A stretch of 18,618 nucleotides of DNA from Sulfurovum sp. (GCA_023955225.1 JAGSGJ010000038.1:1-18618), one strand, 5' to 3'; counted from the stretch's first letter, positions 1 through 7,464 are shown. Notes: a model not told the origin generated them from the sequence alone. Translations and numbers: made by a program.

Positions 1-380
1 GCAGTAGCAGTGACTGTCACTTGAGTTCCATTGGCGTCTGTTACAAAAGTAACACACGGGATACCAGTAGGCTCATCACATATAAGAAATGTAGTACCTG
101 CAATCGAAGCCGTAGATGTAGTACCACAAGCACTATCTAGCTCAACATTAGTAACAAGATCAACTGTTGTAGCAGCTGTAGTCCAAACTGTATTACCTTG
201 AGCGGTATAATATGAAGTCATATCACCCAATGTAGTTCTCGCATTTGCTATAATATTAGAGATTCTTGCATCATCCCTAGTTGCTGCCAATTTAGGTATT
301 GCTACCGCTGCCAAAATTCCGATAATTACAATTACAAAGATCAATTCGATCATTGTGAATCCGCGTCTCATGTTAGTCAT
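1..380 (-). CDS. Type IV prepilin-like / type II pseudopilin, 3' part cut by window edge
   Basis: Translating the reverse strand from the ATG at 380 gives a protein starting MTNMRRG, followed by FTMIELIFVIVIIGILA. This is the canonical prepilin signal: a short basic leader ending in Gly, cleavage before a (methylated) Phe, Glu at mature position 5, then a hydrophobic helix. An AGGAG ribosome site lies at 388-392. About 126 codons are visible with no stop, so the C-terminus lies off the left edge. The globular part carries three Cys that could form the C-terminal disulphide loop of pilins. By family it is exported, trimmed by the PilD/PulO-type peptidase and assembled into a pilus or secretion pseudopilus. 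It is divergent from a second pilin-like gene at 628 that shares the ATRDDA stretch after the helix. The sequence does not decide between pilus and type II secretion. Confidence 0.88.
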   Translation of the reverse strand, partial: MTNMRRGFTMIELIFVIVIIGILAAVAIPKLAATRDDARISNIIANARTTLGDMTSYYTAQGNTVWTTAATTVDLVTNVELDSACGTTSTASIAGTTFLICDEPTGIPCVTFVTDANGTQVTVTAT

Positions 381-432
381 GATTAACTCCTGAAAATAAA
401 TTTAGTATCAATTCAATAATTGACCTAAGCAA

Positions 433-438
433 AGTATA
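433..438 (-). promoter_or_regulatory. -10 box for the leftward prepilin gene
   Basis: The reverse strand reads TATACT here, about 50 bp upstream of the ATG at 380. T-tracts lie immediately upstream, in the style of Campylobacterota sigma70 promoters, which usually lack a -35 box. It sits inside a perfect 10-bp palindrome (432-441, AAGTATACTT). Assignment is by pattern only. Confidence 0.5.
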
Positions 439-441
439 CTT

Positions 442-498
442 AAAAAATGTCAAAAAAATGTCATAAACTAGTAAAAAACTAGTAAAAATTTTAAAAAA
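442..498. promoter_or_regulatory. Phased A-tract array (predicted curved DNA)
   Basis: Runs of A are centred near 444.5, 455, 466 (a short AAA), 475.5, 486 and 495.5, a spacing of 9.5-11 bp. Part of this comes from 11-bp near-tandem repeats: AAAAAATGTCA at 442-452 and again at 453-463, and the ACTAGTAAAA motif twice 11 bp apart. A-tracts in helical phase are expected to bend DNA. Relative to the leftward pilin promoter this is the region upstream of the -10, where Campylobacter promoters are known to carry a periodic T-rich signal. Confidence 0.55.
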
Positions 499-528
499 GT
501 ATCATTTCTTTATATATATATCTTATTT

Positions 529-562
529 TTATGAATTGTTTTATATTATGAATTGTTTTATC
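529..562. repeat. 17-bp tandem direct repeat in the pilin control region
   Basis: Two abutting copies of a 17-bp unit beginning TTATGAATTGTTTTAT occupy 529-545 and 546-562 and differ only at the last base. They lie 28-61 bp upstream of the proposed -10 of the rightward pilin gene, a plausible place for a pair of activator or repressor sites. The second copy runs into an inverted repeat at 556-579. Confidence 0.55.
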
Positions 563-579
563 TTATATTTAAGATAAAA
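556..579. repeat. Perfect 10-bp inverted repeat, candidate operator
   Basis: The arms TTTTATCTTA (556-565) and TAAGATAAAA (570-579) are perfectly complementary across a 4-nt spacer. The repeat ends 10 bp before the TATAAT at 590. It could be a binding site for a dimeric regulator or a hairpin. It is too AT-rich, and in the wrong place, to be a convincing terminator. Confidence 0.45.
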
Positions 580-589
580 GATACTAGTA

Positions 590-595
590 TATAAT
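590..595 (+). promoter_or_regulatory. -10 box (TATAAT) for the rightward pilin gene
   Basis: A consensus TATAAT lies about 32 bp before the ATG at 628, with AAGGAG at 613-618 as the ribosome site. No convincing -35 is visible. The direct and inverted repeats just upstream suggest regulated expression. Confidence 0.5.
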
Positions 596-627
596 TAATT
601 ATCCTATTTAGTAAGGAGCCATTAATT

Positions 628-1044
628 ATGTATAAGCGCAAGAATGTAGGTACGCCAATTCAATCTATGAGAGCAGGTTGGACAGTGATTGAACTAATTT
701 TTATCATTGTAATTATCGGAATTTTAGCGTCACTGGCTATTCCTAGATTGGCAGCAACTAGGGATGATGCAAAACTTTCTGCTACTGTTTCCAATATGGC
801 TATATGTATAAAAGACGCAAATGCTGCATATTTAGCTAGTCATACTGATTATACCGATGCGGAGCATTCAACTGCATGCGACAGCAACAATACACTATGT
901 TATAATATTATCTATGCTATCAATGGTGTAGATTTTAATGTTACTACAAACCCAACTGGTGCTAGTTACTGTACCGACATAGAAAATGTAGGTGGGCACT
1001 TAGTAAAAAGTTATGACTTTGGCGGAAGTTCGGTGACAAGATAG
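628..1044 (+). CDS. Prepilin-like protein with Trp at the mature N-terminus
   Basis: This 138-residue protein has the prepilin layout: a leader of 17 residues ending in Ala-Gly, then WTVIELIFIIVIIGILA as the hydrophobic helix with Glu at mature position 5. The residue after the cleavage Gly is Trp rather than the usual Phe/Met. The long leader is supported by a strong AAGGAG at 613-618. An internal ATG at 667 would give a 4-residue leader but has no ribosome site. The C-terminal half has four Cys (near residues 64, 84, 91 and 113) and little resemblance to the divergent pilin at 1-380, whereas the helix and the following ATRDDA segment are very alike. It is probably a minor pilin or pseudopilin of the same apparatus. 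A gene for a membrane GGDEF-like protein follows 78 bp downstream on the same strand and may be co-transcribed. Confidence 0.82.
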   Translation: MYKRKNVGTPIQSMRAGWTVIELIFIIVIIGILASLAIPRLAATRDDAKLSATVSNMAICIKDANAAYLASHTDYTDAEHSTACDSNNTLCYNIIYAINGVDFNVTTNPTGASYCTDIENVGGHLVKSYDFGGSSVTR

Positions 1045-1122
1045 AACTATGCAACATAATCGCCTAAGAGCTTGCTCTGCATAAACTGCTCATAATCTCT
1101 AATTTTATATAAAGGAAATCCA

Positions 1123-2112
1123 ATGCAAAAAGAATGGTCATCATTTAGAATAACCTTAATACTTTATCTTGTTGTTCTCATACTCCCTTTCAGTTTTTAT
1201 TTTGTTTACACATCATTTCAAACCATGCAAACTGATACAAGGGTCGTACGTCAAAGTTCTTGGACAGCAGGTGCAATGGAACATCTTGCACTTAAGCAGA
1301 ACGATCAGACGACAGTTGTGCGCATTGATAAAGCCCTTCAGGAGATATCTCCTTGGATTGCACAAAACAATGATTCAAAACTCTATATAGGAAGTCAGAC
1401 ACTTTCTAAAGATTTTTCGCAAATAAATGCTTGCTGGACTGCCTACAAAGAGAGCTATTTAAAACATGATAATACTGCTATCAAACAACATAGTCTTCAA
1501 TGTTATGAACTAACTGATACTATGGCAATTATTATTGAGAAGATGGTCTATTTGAAGCAAAACAAGATCATTAATGTATTTTACTTGAGTCTTGCTCTCG
1601 CAATGATCTTGGTTCTTTTGATGATCTATTTAGTACGAACGTATATTCATACACAAATGAAAAAACATGCTATACATGACCATGATACCAAACTCTTCAA
1701 CAAAAAATACTATATGGCAGAGCTTAAAACGACATGTAGCAGGTCTGCAAGACATGACTATCCACTCTCTATACTCTGTGTATCTATTGATAATTTTGAA
1801 AAAGAGAATAAGACTTATACTGCAAGAACCAAAAGAAATACGCTTAAAGTATTTGGTATTTTGATAGATTCATTAGTCCGTGATGGTGATATTGCCTGTC
1901 GCTATGATGAAAATCATTTTTTTGTTTTATTGCCATTTACAGGACAAGAAAACGCATTGATCTTAGAGGAACGTATACGTCAAGCTCTGGAAAAAGATAA
2001 CTGGATGAGATCTAACAAAATTGTATTTAAGTTTAAAATAACAGAATTTGATAAAAAAGAGTCAGAAGAAGCATTTATAGCACGTACATTAGATCAATCG
2101 CAATTGAGATAA
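1123..2112 (+). CDS. Membrane sensor with degenerate GGDEF domain and intact RxxD I-site
   Basis: The 329-residue protein has a membrane segment at about 10-30, an extracytoplasmic region to about 148, a second membrane segment at about 150-171 and a C-terminal GGDEF-type domain from about 183 (HAIHDHDTKLFNKKYY matches the usual A-x-H-D-x-L-T-x-L-x-N-R-R entry). The signature GGDEF is replaced by DENHF (262-266), and the first metal-binding Asp of the D-x-D-x-F-K segment is Ser (SIDNFEK, 221-227). Diguanylate cyclase activity is therefore unlikely. The inhibitory-site motif RxxD (R253-D-G-D256) sits exactly five residues before the signature, as in c-di-GMP-binding cyclases. By analogy with other degenerate GGDEF proteins it may be a c-di-GMP receptor; this is inference. 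Start: AAAGGAA about 8 nt before the ATG. Its place after a pilin gene suggests control of pilus or surface behaviour. Confidence 0.75.
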   Translation: MQKEWSSFRITLILYLVVLILPFSFYFVYTSFQTMQTDTRVVRQSSWTAGAMEHLALKQNDQTTVVRIDKALQEISPWIAQNNDSKLYIGSQTLSKDFSQINACWTAYKESYLKHDNTAIKQHSLQCYELTDTMAIIIEKMVYLKQNKIINVFYLSLALAMILVLLMIYLVRTYIHTQMKKHAIHDHDTKLFNKKYYMAELKTTCSRSARHDYPLSILCVSIDNFEKENKTYTARTKRNTLKVFGILIDSLVRDGDIACRYDENHFFVLLPFTGQENALILEERIRQALEKDNWMRSNKIVFKFKITEFDKKESEEAFIARTLDQSQLR

Positions 2113-2156
2113 TAAACAGAAAGTGGCCTAGTCCCCACCAAGAAGATCTTTTATCT

Positions 2157-2378
2157 CTAAAGTCCATCCAGAGTATCAATAAGCAGTTCGATCTCATCTT
2201 CATAAGAGGTAGCCTGTTTGGCTAAGCGCAGATAGGCTTTTAACAGCTTGTCCGGCTTATTATCTTGATGTAAATTTACTCCTGCTTCTTCTAGATCTTT
2301 ATTTACAAAGTCTGCAAAAGCATCTTCGAGTTTTATCTCATAACGATTTCCTGAAACAGTAAGTCCTACGTTTTTCAT
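2157..2378 (-). CDS. Small conserved-looking protein, ZapA-like in outline
   Basis: This 73-residue acidic protein begins MKNVGLTVSGNRYEIKLED, a beta-hairpin-like start, then an alpha-helical stretch with AYLRLAKQATSYEDEIELL. The order (hairpin with V-x-G-x-x-Y, then a helix with an L-x-x-A-x-L-x-L-A pattern) resembles the fold of ZapA, the FtsZ-ring cross-linker, but similarity is weak and it is shorter than typical ZapA (about 100 residues). A ribosome site AAAGGGAT precedes the ATG. It follows a small coiled-coil gene by 17 bp on the same strand, so the two are almost certainly one operon, divergent from uvrB. I do not recognise it with certainty; the division role is a hypothesis from shape and pairing. 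Confidence 0.6.
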   Translation of the reverse strand: MKNVGLTVSGNRYEIKLEDAFADFVNKDLEEAGVNLHQDNKPDKLLKAYLRLAKQATSYEDEIELLIDTLDGL

Positions 2379-2395
2379 GGTATCCCTTTATATGC

Positions 2396-2614
2396 TTATG
2401 CTAAGAGTGATTCGACCTGTGCAATGATCTTTTCTATCTCTAGATCTTTCTCTTCAAGTTCACGTTTTAGTGCTGCTATTTGTGCCTCTTGTGCATTTTG
2501 AGATCCAGATACATTTGAAAGCTCTACTTTAAGTTGTGCATTTTCACTTTTAAGTGCTTCATGGTCTGCTCTCCACTGTTCTATCTTCTCTTGTAATTTT
2601 TGTAATGCTGACAT
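2396..2614 (-). CDS. Small coiled-coil protein, ZapB-like in shape
   Basis: The reverse strand encodes about 72 residues starting MSALQKLQEKIEQW. They are nearly all heptad-rich (LKSENAQLKVEL, then AALKRELEEKDLEIEKI), with no membrane segment, so it is a soluble coiled coil. I prefer the ATG at 2614 because GGAG lies about 4 nt upstream; a start four codons earlier (2626) has only a weak site. ZapB, the FtsZ-ring scaffold, is a coiled coil of similar size with the same L-E-K-L-E-x-K start, and the adjacent gene has a ZapA-like outline. Coiled coils resemble one another easily, so this is a suggestion. It overlaps the promoter zone shared with divergent uvrB. Confidence 0.6.
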   Translation of the reverse strand: MSALQKLQEKIEQWRADHEALKSENAQLKVELSNVSGSQNAQEAQIAALKRELEEKDLEIEKIIAQVESLLA

Positions 2615-2639
2615 TTCATTCTCCATAATTTCTTTGTGT

Positions 2640-2645
2640 TATAAT
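2640..2645 (+). promoter_or_regulatory. -10 box (TATAAT) for uvrB
   Basis: TATAAT follows a T/G-rich stretch (TTTCTTTGTGT), 43 bp before the uvrB start. The reverse strand of the same bases also reads TATTAT, so divergent promoters for the coiled-coil gene and uvrB may overlap here. No SOS-type operator is evident. Confidence 0.5.
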
Positions 2646-2687
2646 AGCGAAAATTTAAAAAGAAACAACATAAAGTAGAGGTTTATT

Positions 2688-4661
2688 TTGCCAAATTTCA
2701 CGGTATCAAGTCCATACCAGCCTGCCGGTGACCAACCCAAAGCCATAGAAACGCTTTCTCACTCCATAGAATCAGGAAACCAATACCAAACCTTACTGGG
2801 TGTTACGGGTTCAGGAAAAACCTACACTATGGCAAAAGTGATAGAAAAAACCAAAAAACCTACACTCATCATGACACATAACAAAACCTTGGCAGCACAA
2901 CTTTACTCTGAGTTTAGAAGTTTTTTTCCTAACAACCATGTCGAGTACTTCATCTCTTACTATGATTACTATCAACCTGAAGCCTATTTACCCAGGCAAG
3001 ACCTTTTTATAGAAAAAGATTCTTCCATTAACCAGGAGTTGGAACGTTTACGTTTAAGTACGACTGCGAACTTACTCTCACATGACGATGTCATTGTCAT
3101 CGCTTCTGTATCTGCTAACTATGGATTGGGAAGTCCAGATGATTACCGTTCCATCGTGCAGAAACTTTGTGTAGGAGATGAGTACAACCAAAAAGCCCTG
3201 CTGCTTAGACTGGTAGATATGGGTTACAAACGCAATGATGAGTTTTTTGACAGGGGTGATTTTCGTGTGATGGGTGAAGTCATAGACATTTACCCTGCCT
3301 ACTCTGAAGAGTTTGCCATACGCATAGAGTTTTTTGGCGATGAGATAGAGGCGATCTATGAGTTTAACTCACTTACAGGAGAGAAAGAAGAGGGGCTCAA
3401 AGAAGCTACCATTTACTCCGCCAATCAGTTCATCGTCTCTAAAGAAAAACTCGCCCTTGCTGTAAAAAGTATAGAAGAAGAACTCGCAGAGAGGCTTGCC
3501 TACTACCAAAAAGAAGACCGTATGATAGAGTACAACCGTCTCAAACAGCGTACAGAGTTTGACTTGGAAATGATAGAAGGCACAGGAATGTGTAAAGGCA
3601 TCGAAAATTACTCTCGTCATCTTACGGGTAAAAAAGTAGGTGAAACCCCCTACTCCATGATGGACTACTTTGAAGCTATGCATGATGATTATCTTGTCAT
3701 CGTCGATGAATCCCATGTCTCTTTGCCCCAGTTTAGAGGGATGTACGCTGGGGATAGAAGCCGTAAAGAAGTACTGGTTGACCACGGTTTCAGACTGCCT
3801 TCTGCACTGGACAACCGTCCATTGATGTTTGACGAGTACATCCATAAAGCACCTCACTTTCTCTTTGTCTCTGCAACTCCTGCTCCCCTTGAACTTGAGC
3901 TTTCATCTGCAGTAGCAGAACAAGTCGTACGGCCTACAGGACTACTTGATCCCCCTATAGAAATCATAGACAGCACCTACCAAGTAGAAAATCTTCATGA
4001 CCGCATGAAACCTGTCATAGCAAAAGGGGAGCGTGTACTTATCACCGTTCTGACTAAAAAAATGGCTGAGGAGCTGAGTACCTACTACAATGATCTCGGA
4101 CTGAAAGCCCGCCATATGCACTCAGACATGGATGCCATAGAACGTAACCAGACCATACGCTCATTACGTTTGGGTGAGTTTGACATTTTGATAGGGATCA
4201 ACCTGCTTAGAGAAGGACTTGACTTACCAGAAGTAAGTCTTGTTGCCATACTTGATGCAGACAAAGAAGGTTTTTTACGTTCACGAACCGCACTCATACA
4301 AACCTCAGGAAGAGCTGCAAGAAATGCCAATGGGCGTGTTCTCATGTATGCTAAAAGAATAACAGATTCTATGCAATTTACAATCGATACCACACAAGCC
4401 AGACGAGAAAAGCAAATAGCTTACAATAAAGAACACGGTATCACACCTAAAACCACACTAAGAGTCCTTGACACAGACCTCAAAGTAGATGATGCAGGTG
4501 AACTGTACAACAAAGCTTCAAAACTAGACAAAATGCCAAAAGCTGAGCGACAACAACTTACCAAAGAACTCAAAGCTAAGATGCTTGCTGCGGCAAAGAA
4601 TTTAGACTTTGAAGAAGCTGCCAGACTGCGTGACCAGATAGCAAAAATCAAAAAATTGTAG
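2688..4661 (+). CDS. uvrB: Excinuclease ABC subunit B
   Basis: UvrB is the damage-verifying helicase-like subunit of nucleotide excision repair. It is loaded by UvrA and recruits UvrC for dual incision. The 657-residue length matches the family (about 660). Visible: Walker A GVTGSGKT (38-45), the aromatic beta-hairpin starting YYDYYQPEAYLPRQ (91 on) that inserts between DNA strands, motif II VDESH followed by VSLPQ, the helicase C-terminal half with INLLREGLDLPEVSLVAILD and QTSGRAARN, and a C-terminal UVR domain (LDFEEAARLRDQI) that contacts UvrC. The start is TTG, supported by AGAGG about 8 nt upstream and by MPNFTVSSPYQPAGDQ matching the usual family N-terminus. It is apparently monocistronic: ppk has its own promoter 8 bp after the stop. 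Confidence 0.98.
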   Translation: MPNFTVSSPYQPAGDQPKAIETLSHSIESGNQYQTLLGVTGSGKTYTMAKVIEKTKKPTLIMTHNKTLAAQLYSEFRSFFPNNHVEYFISYYDYYQPEAYLPRQDLFIEKDSSINQELERLRLSTTANLLSHDDVIVIASVSANYGLGSPDDYRSIVQKLCVGDEYNQKALLLRLVDMGYKRNDEFFDRGDFRVMGEVIDIYPAYSEEFAIRIEFFGDEIEAIYEFNSLTGEKEEGLKEATIYSANQFIVSKEKLALAVKSIEEELAERLAYYQKEDRMIEYNRLKQRTEFDLEMIEGTGMCKGIENYSRHLTGKKVGETPYSMMDYFEAMHDDYLVIVDESHVSLPQFRGMYAGDRSRKEVLVDHGFRLPSALDNRPLMFDEYIHKAPHFLFVSATPAPLELELSSAVAEQVVRPTGLLDPPIEIIDSTYQVENLHDRMKPVIAKGERVLITVLTKKMAEELSTYYNDLGLKARHMHSDMDAIERNQTIRSLRLGEFDILIGINLLREGLDLPEVSLVAILDADKEGFLRSRTALIQTSGRAARNANGRVLMYAKRITDSMQFTIDTTQARREKQIAYNKEHGITPKTTLRVLDTDLKVDDAGELYNKASKLDKMPKAERQQLTKELKAKMLAAAKNLDFEEAARLRDQIAKIKKL

Positions 4662-4669
4662 GTTTTTGC

Positions 4670-4675
4670 TATAAT
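4670..4675 (+). promoter_or_regulatory. Extended -10 promoter for ppk
   Basis: TTTTTGCTATAAT ends here, 34 bp before the ppk ATG. TTTTGCTATAAT is shared with the rpe promoter on the other strand (10174-10179), which supports it as a real sigma70-type element of this genome. There is no recognisable -35. Confidence 0.6.
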
Positions 4676-4709
4676 ACGCGTAAAATATTACATTAACTAG
4701 GCAATTCTC

Positions 4710-6797
4710 ATGGCTTTAGACCTCTCTTCTTCGCAACTCTATTTTAACCGTGAACTCTCATGGCTTCAGTTTAATTCACGTGTCCTAGCACAAGCACTGG
4801 ATGAACAACTCCCCCCACTTGAACGTCTCAAGTTTCTTGCTATCTACGGAACAAACCTTGATGAATTTTATATGATACGTGTTGCAGGACTTAAAGCCCT
4901 GTTTAAAGCAGGTATACAGGAGACCGGACCAGACAAGCTCACCCCAAGTCAACAACTCGAACAGATACATGGGTATCTGCATAAAGAGCATAAAGTTTTA
5001 GAATCATGTTATACCTCTATCGTCTCGGAACTACATACCCATGGGGTAAACGTAAAGAACTATGATGCACTCAACAAAGAAGAACAAGAGGAAATAAAAG
5101 AAAAATTCTTTAATGAAATCTATCCTGTGATCATCCCTATAGCCGTAGATGCCACACACCCTTTCCCTCACCTCAACAACCTTAGCTTTGGTTTAGCACT
5201 GACACTGGAAGATAACTCTAAACATATCAAACACGGACTTATACGTATTCCCAGAATACTCCCTAGATTTATACAGTTAGGACAAACATTCATCCCCATA
5301 GAATCTGTGGTTGAATACTTTGCATCTGAACTTTTTCCTGGGTTTAGCCCACTGGCTTCTACACCTTTTAGGGTCACAAGAAATGCAGATATCGAGATAG
5401 AAGAGGAAGAAGCAGATGACTTTTTGGAGATCCTTCAAGAAGGTTTACGCTCCAGAAATAAAGGTTCGCTCATACGTCTTGAACTCATCGATGGTGCAGA
5501 CTCCGATCTGATCAATTTTTTACTCTCTCACCTCAACCTTGATGACAAAGACATTTATTCATACAAGAGTCTCTCTTTGAACCTGGGAAGTCTATGGCAA
5601 ATTGTAGGAGATAAAGCACTCTCCCATCTTGTATTACCTACTTTTAGTCCAAAAATTCTACCTCCGTTAAACAGTGAAAACATCTTTGAAGCTATCGAGA
5701 AACAAGATGTACTGCTTTACCATCCTTTTGACAGCTTTGAACCTGTAGTTCAGTTCATTAAACAAGCTGCTGCAGACCCTGAAACGATTACTATACGCAT
5801 GACACTCTACCGTGCAGGACCAAATTCTCCTATCGTGAAAGCACTCATAGATGCCGTTCGTGACGGAAAACAGGTGATGGTACTTGTTGAACTCAAAGCA
5901 AGATTTGATGAAGAGAACAACTTACGTTGGGCAAGAGCACTTGAAGATGCCGGAGCACATGTAGTCTATGGTATACCGGGACTCAAAGTACATGCTAAGA
6001 TCGCACAGGTTATCAAAAGACAAGGTGGCAAACTTAAAAGTTATGTACATCTTGCAACAGGAAATTATAACCCTAGCACATCAAAGATATATACAGACAT
6101 GTCATACTTTACAACAAAAGAAATTTTTAGTACAGATGCCACGCACTTTTTTCACTTTTTAACTGGTTTCTCTACGCATACAAAGCTAGATACGCTTTTC
6201 ATGTCCCCTACACAGATCAAACCAAAGCTCATCAAACTTATAGAGAAAGAGTGCAAACATGGATCTCAGGGTCACATCATTCTTAAAGCCAACTCTTTAG
6301 TGGACATGGATATCATCAAATCACTTTATATTGCTTCCCAAAAGGGATGCAAGGTCGATCTTATCATCCGTGGTATCTGCTGTTTAAAACCAGGTATCAA
6401 AGGCATCAGTGAAAACATTACTGTCTCTTCTGTCATAGGAAAATACCTGGAACATGCACGTGTCTTCTTTTTTAAACATGACAAAATCAAATGCTATATC
6501 TCCTCTGCGGACCTCATGCCACGTAACCTTGTAAGACGTGTAGAACTTATGACACCTATATTGGAAGAAACGCTCACACAAAAGATAGAACAAATTTTAA
6601 TGCTACAACTTGCAGACAATTCCTTACGCTGGGAACTGCAAGAAGATGGTAATTACACCAAAGTACCTTCTCTGGGTAAAAATATAAACAACCATTGTGT
6701 CTTAGAAGAGTATGTAAACAAGATTCACGATAAAACAAAAAAAGAGACACCCAACTACGTAAGCCGTTTGGCCAACCGTATACTAAAGGATAGTTAA
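4710..6797 (+). CDS. ppk: Polyphosphate kinase 1
   Basis: PPK1 reversibly polymerises the ATP gamma-phosphate into inorganic polyphosphate. Length is 695 residues, as in the family. The N-terminus carries FNRELSWLQFNSRVL and GTNLDEFYMIRVAGLK. The catalytic region has IRMTLYR, the ELKARFDEENN segment, KVHAK with His428 (equivalent to the autophosphorylated His435 of E. coli by motif), VHLATGNYNPSTSKIYTD, and HARVFFF with His582 (the second conserved His). It is complete with no disruptions. The ribosome site before the ATG is weak (TAGG, about 9 nt). It stands alone between uvrB and a gamma-carbonic anhydrase; no exopolyphosphatase gene is next to it. In this phylum polyphosphate is linked to stress survival and motility (known from Campylobacter). 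Confidence 0.97.
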   Translation: MALDLSSSQLYFNRELSWLQFNSRVLAQALDEQLPPLERLKFLAIYGTNLDEFYMIRVAGLKALFKAGIQETGPDKLTPSQQLEQIHGYLHKEHKVLESCYTSIVSELHTHGVNVKNYDALNKEEQEEIKEKFFNEIYPVIIPIAVDATHPFPHLNNLSFGLALTLEDNSKHIKHGLIRIPRILPRFIQLGQTFIPIESVVEYFASELFPGFSPLASTPFRVTRNADIEIEEEEADDFLEILQEGLRSRNKGSLIRLELIDGADSDLINFLLSHLNLDDKDIYSYKSLSLNLGSLWQIVGDKALSHLVLPTFSPKILPPLNSENIFEAIEKQDVLLYHPFDSFEPVVQFIKQAAADPETITIRMTLYRAGPNSPIVKALIDAVRDGKQVMVLVELKARFDEENNLRWARALEDAGAHVVYGIPGLKVHAKIAQVIKRQGGKLKSYVHLATGNYNPSTSKIYTDMSYFTTKEIFSTDATHFFHFLTGFSTHTKLDTLFMSPTQIKPKLIKLIEKECKHGSQGHIILKANSLVDMDIIKSLYIASQKGCKVDLIIRGICCLKPGIKGISENITVSSVIGKYLEHARVFFFKHDKIKCYISSADLMPRNLVRRVELMTPILEETLTQKIEQILMLQLADNSLRWELQEDGNYTKVPSLGKNINNHCVLEEYVNKIHDKTKKETPNYVSRLANRILKDS

Positions 6798-6819
6798 TCT
6801 TATCCATTCAAAACGTAAA

Positions 6820-6883
6820 ATGGGCAAAGCCCATCTTTACTACGCTAACGCTAAGTTTCCTTCAGCAGGAAGCTCACGCGACT
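6820..6883. repeat. Dispersed intergenic repeat element, copy A (short form)
   Basis: The ppk-carbonic anhydrase gap holds a hairpin ATGGGC-AAA-GCCCAT (6820-6834), then TACGCTAACGCTAAGTTT (6841-6858), then a block starting CCTTCAGCAG and ending CTCACGCGACT (6859-6883). The same blocks, in the same order and strand, recur at 14848-14955. The hairpin could also end ppk transcription, although the following CTTTAC is a poor U-tract. A perfect palindrome CGACTAGTCG (6879-6888) followed by ATTTTTAAA lies at the right end and could be a second weak terminator. No ORF is apparent in the gap. Confidence 0.65.
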
Positions 6884-6921
6884 AGTCGATTTTTAAATAC
6901 ACTTAAGAAAGGTTTATAATC

Positions 6922-7446
6922 ATGTTAATAAAATTTCAAGAATGGACACCGAAACTTGGGCCGAATGCCTGGATAGCAGAAGGCTCTTCTGTTATAGGAC
7001 GTGTAACTATGGGAGAAGATTCTGCTGTATGGTTTGGCTGTGTCGTACGTGGTGATGTACATCACATTAGCATAGGAGACAGAACCAATATACAAGACCT
7101 CAGTATGGTACATGTCACACACCATAAAAAAGCAGATATGTCAGATGGTCACCCTACTGTCATAGGCAATGATGTCACAGTAGGTCACAGAGTAATGCTT
7201 CATGGCTGTACCATAGAGGATGCCTGCCTCATAGGTATGTCTGCGACCATACTTGATGGTGCTGTAATCGGTAGAGAGTCAATCGTAGGCGCTTCCGCCC
7301 TGGTAACGAAAAATAAAGTCTTCCCTCCCAGAAGTCTCATCATGGGAAGCCCTGCAAAAGTTGTGCGTGAATTAACAGATGAAGAAGTAGCGGAGCTCTA
7401 TGCTTCTGCAGAACGTTATGTCAGTTTTAAAAATGAATACCAGTAA
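6922..7446 (+). CDS. Gamma-class carbonic anhydrase-like hexapeptide protein
   Basis: This 174-residue protein has left-handed beta-helix (hexapeptide repeat) spacing throughout, e.g. VIGNDVTVGHRVMLHGCTI. The three histidines expected to bind the metal at trimer interfaces are visible: His64 (VHV), His89 (VGH) and His94 (LHG), together with the conserved RGD (43-45) and NIQD (56-59). The C-terminus has MGSPAKVVREL, typical of the YrdA/PaaY/CaiE branch. The family includes true carbonic anhydrases and proteins with little measurable activity; many bacterial YrdA-like forms are of unknown substrate. Start: AAGAAAGG (6905-6912) before the ATG. The next gene begins 18 bp after its stop, so the two are probably co-transcribed. 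Confidence 0.88.
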   Translation: MLIKFQEWTPKLGPNAWIAEGSSVIGRVTMGEDSAVWFGCVVRGDVHHISIGDRTNIQDLSMVHVTHHKKADMSDGHPTVIGNDVTVGHRVMLHGCTIEDACLIGMSATILDGAVIGRESIVGASALVTKNKVFPPRSLIMGSPAKVVRELTDEEVAELYASAERYVSFKNEYQ

Positions 7447-7464
7447 AAATACAATGGTAATAAA

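Noticed and set aside
1064..1100. AGAGC-TT-GCTCT hairpin after the second pilin as a third copy of the intergenic repeat
   Set aside because: Only the small stem resembles the repeat; neither of the two conserved blocks (TACGCTAACGC, CTTCAGCAG) follows.
2123..2138. GTGG/CCAC stem between the convergent GGDEF-like gene and the ZapA-like gene as a terminator
   Set aside because: Four base pairs with an 8-nt loop and no clear U-tract; too weak to call.
3369..3857. 162-codon reverse-strand frame inside uvrB
   Set aside because: It is fully contained in an intact uvrB and has a Phe-rich, low-information composition typical of an antisense shadow.
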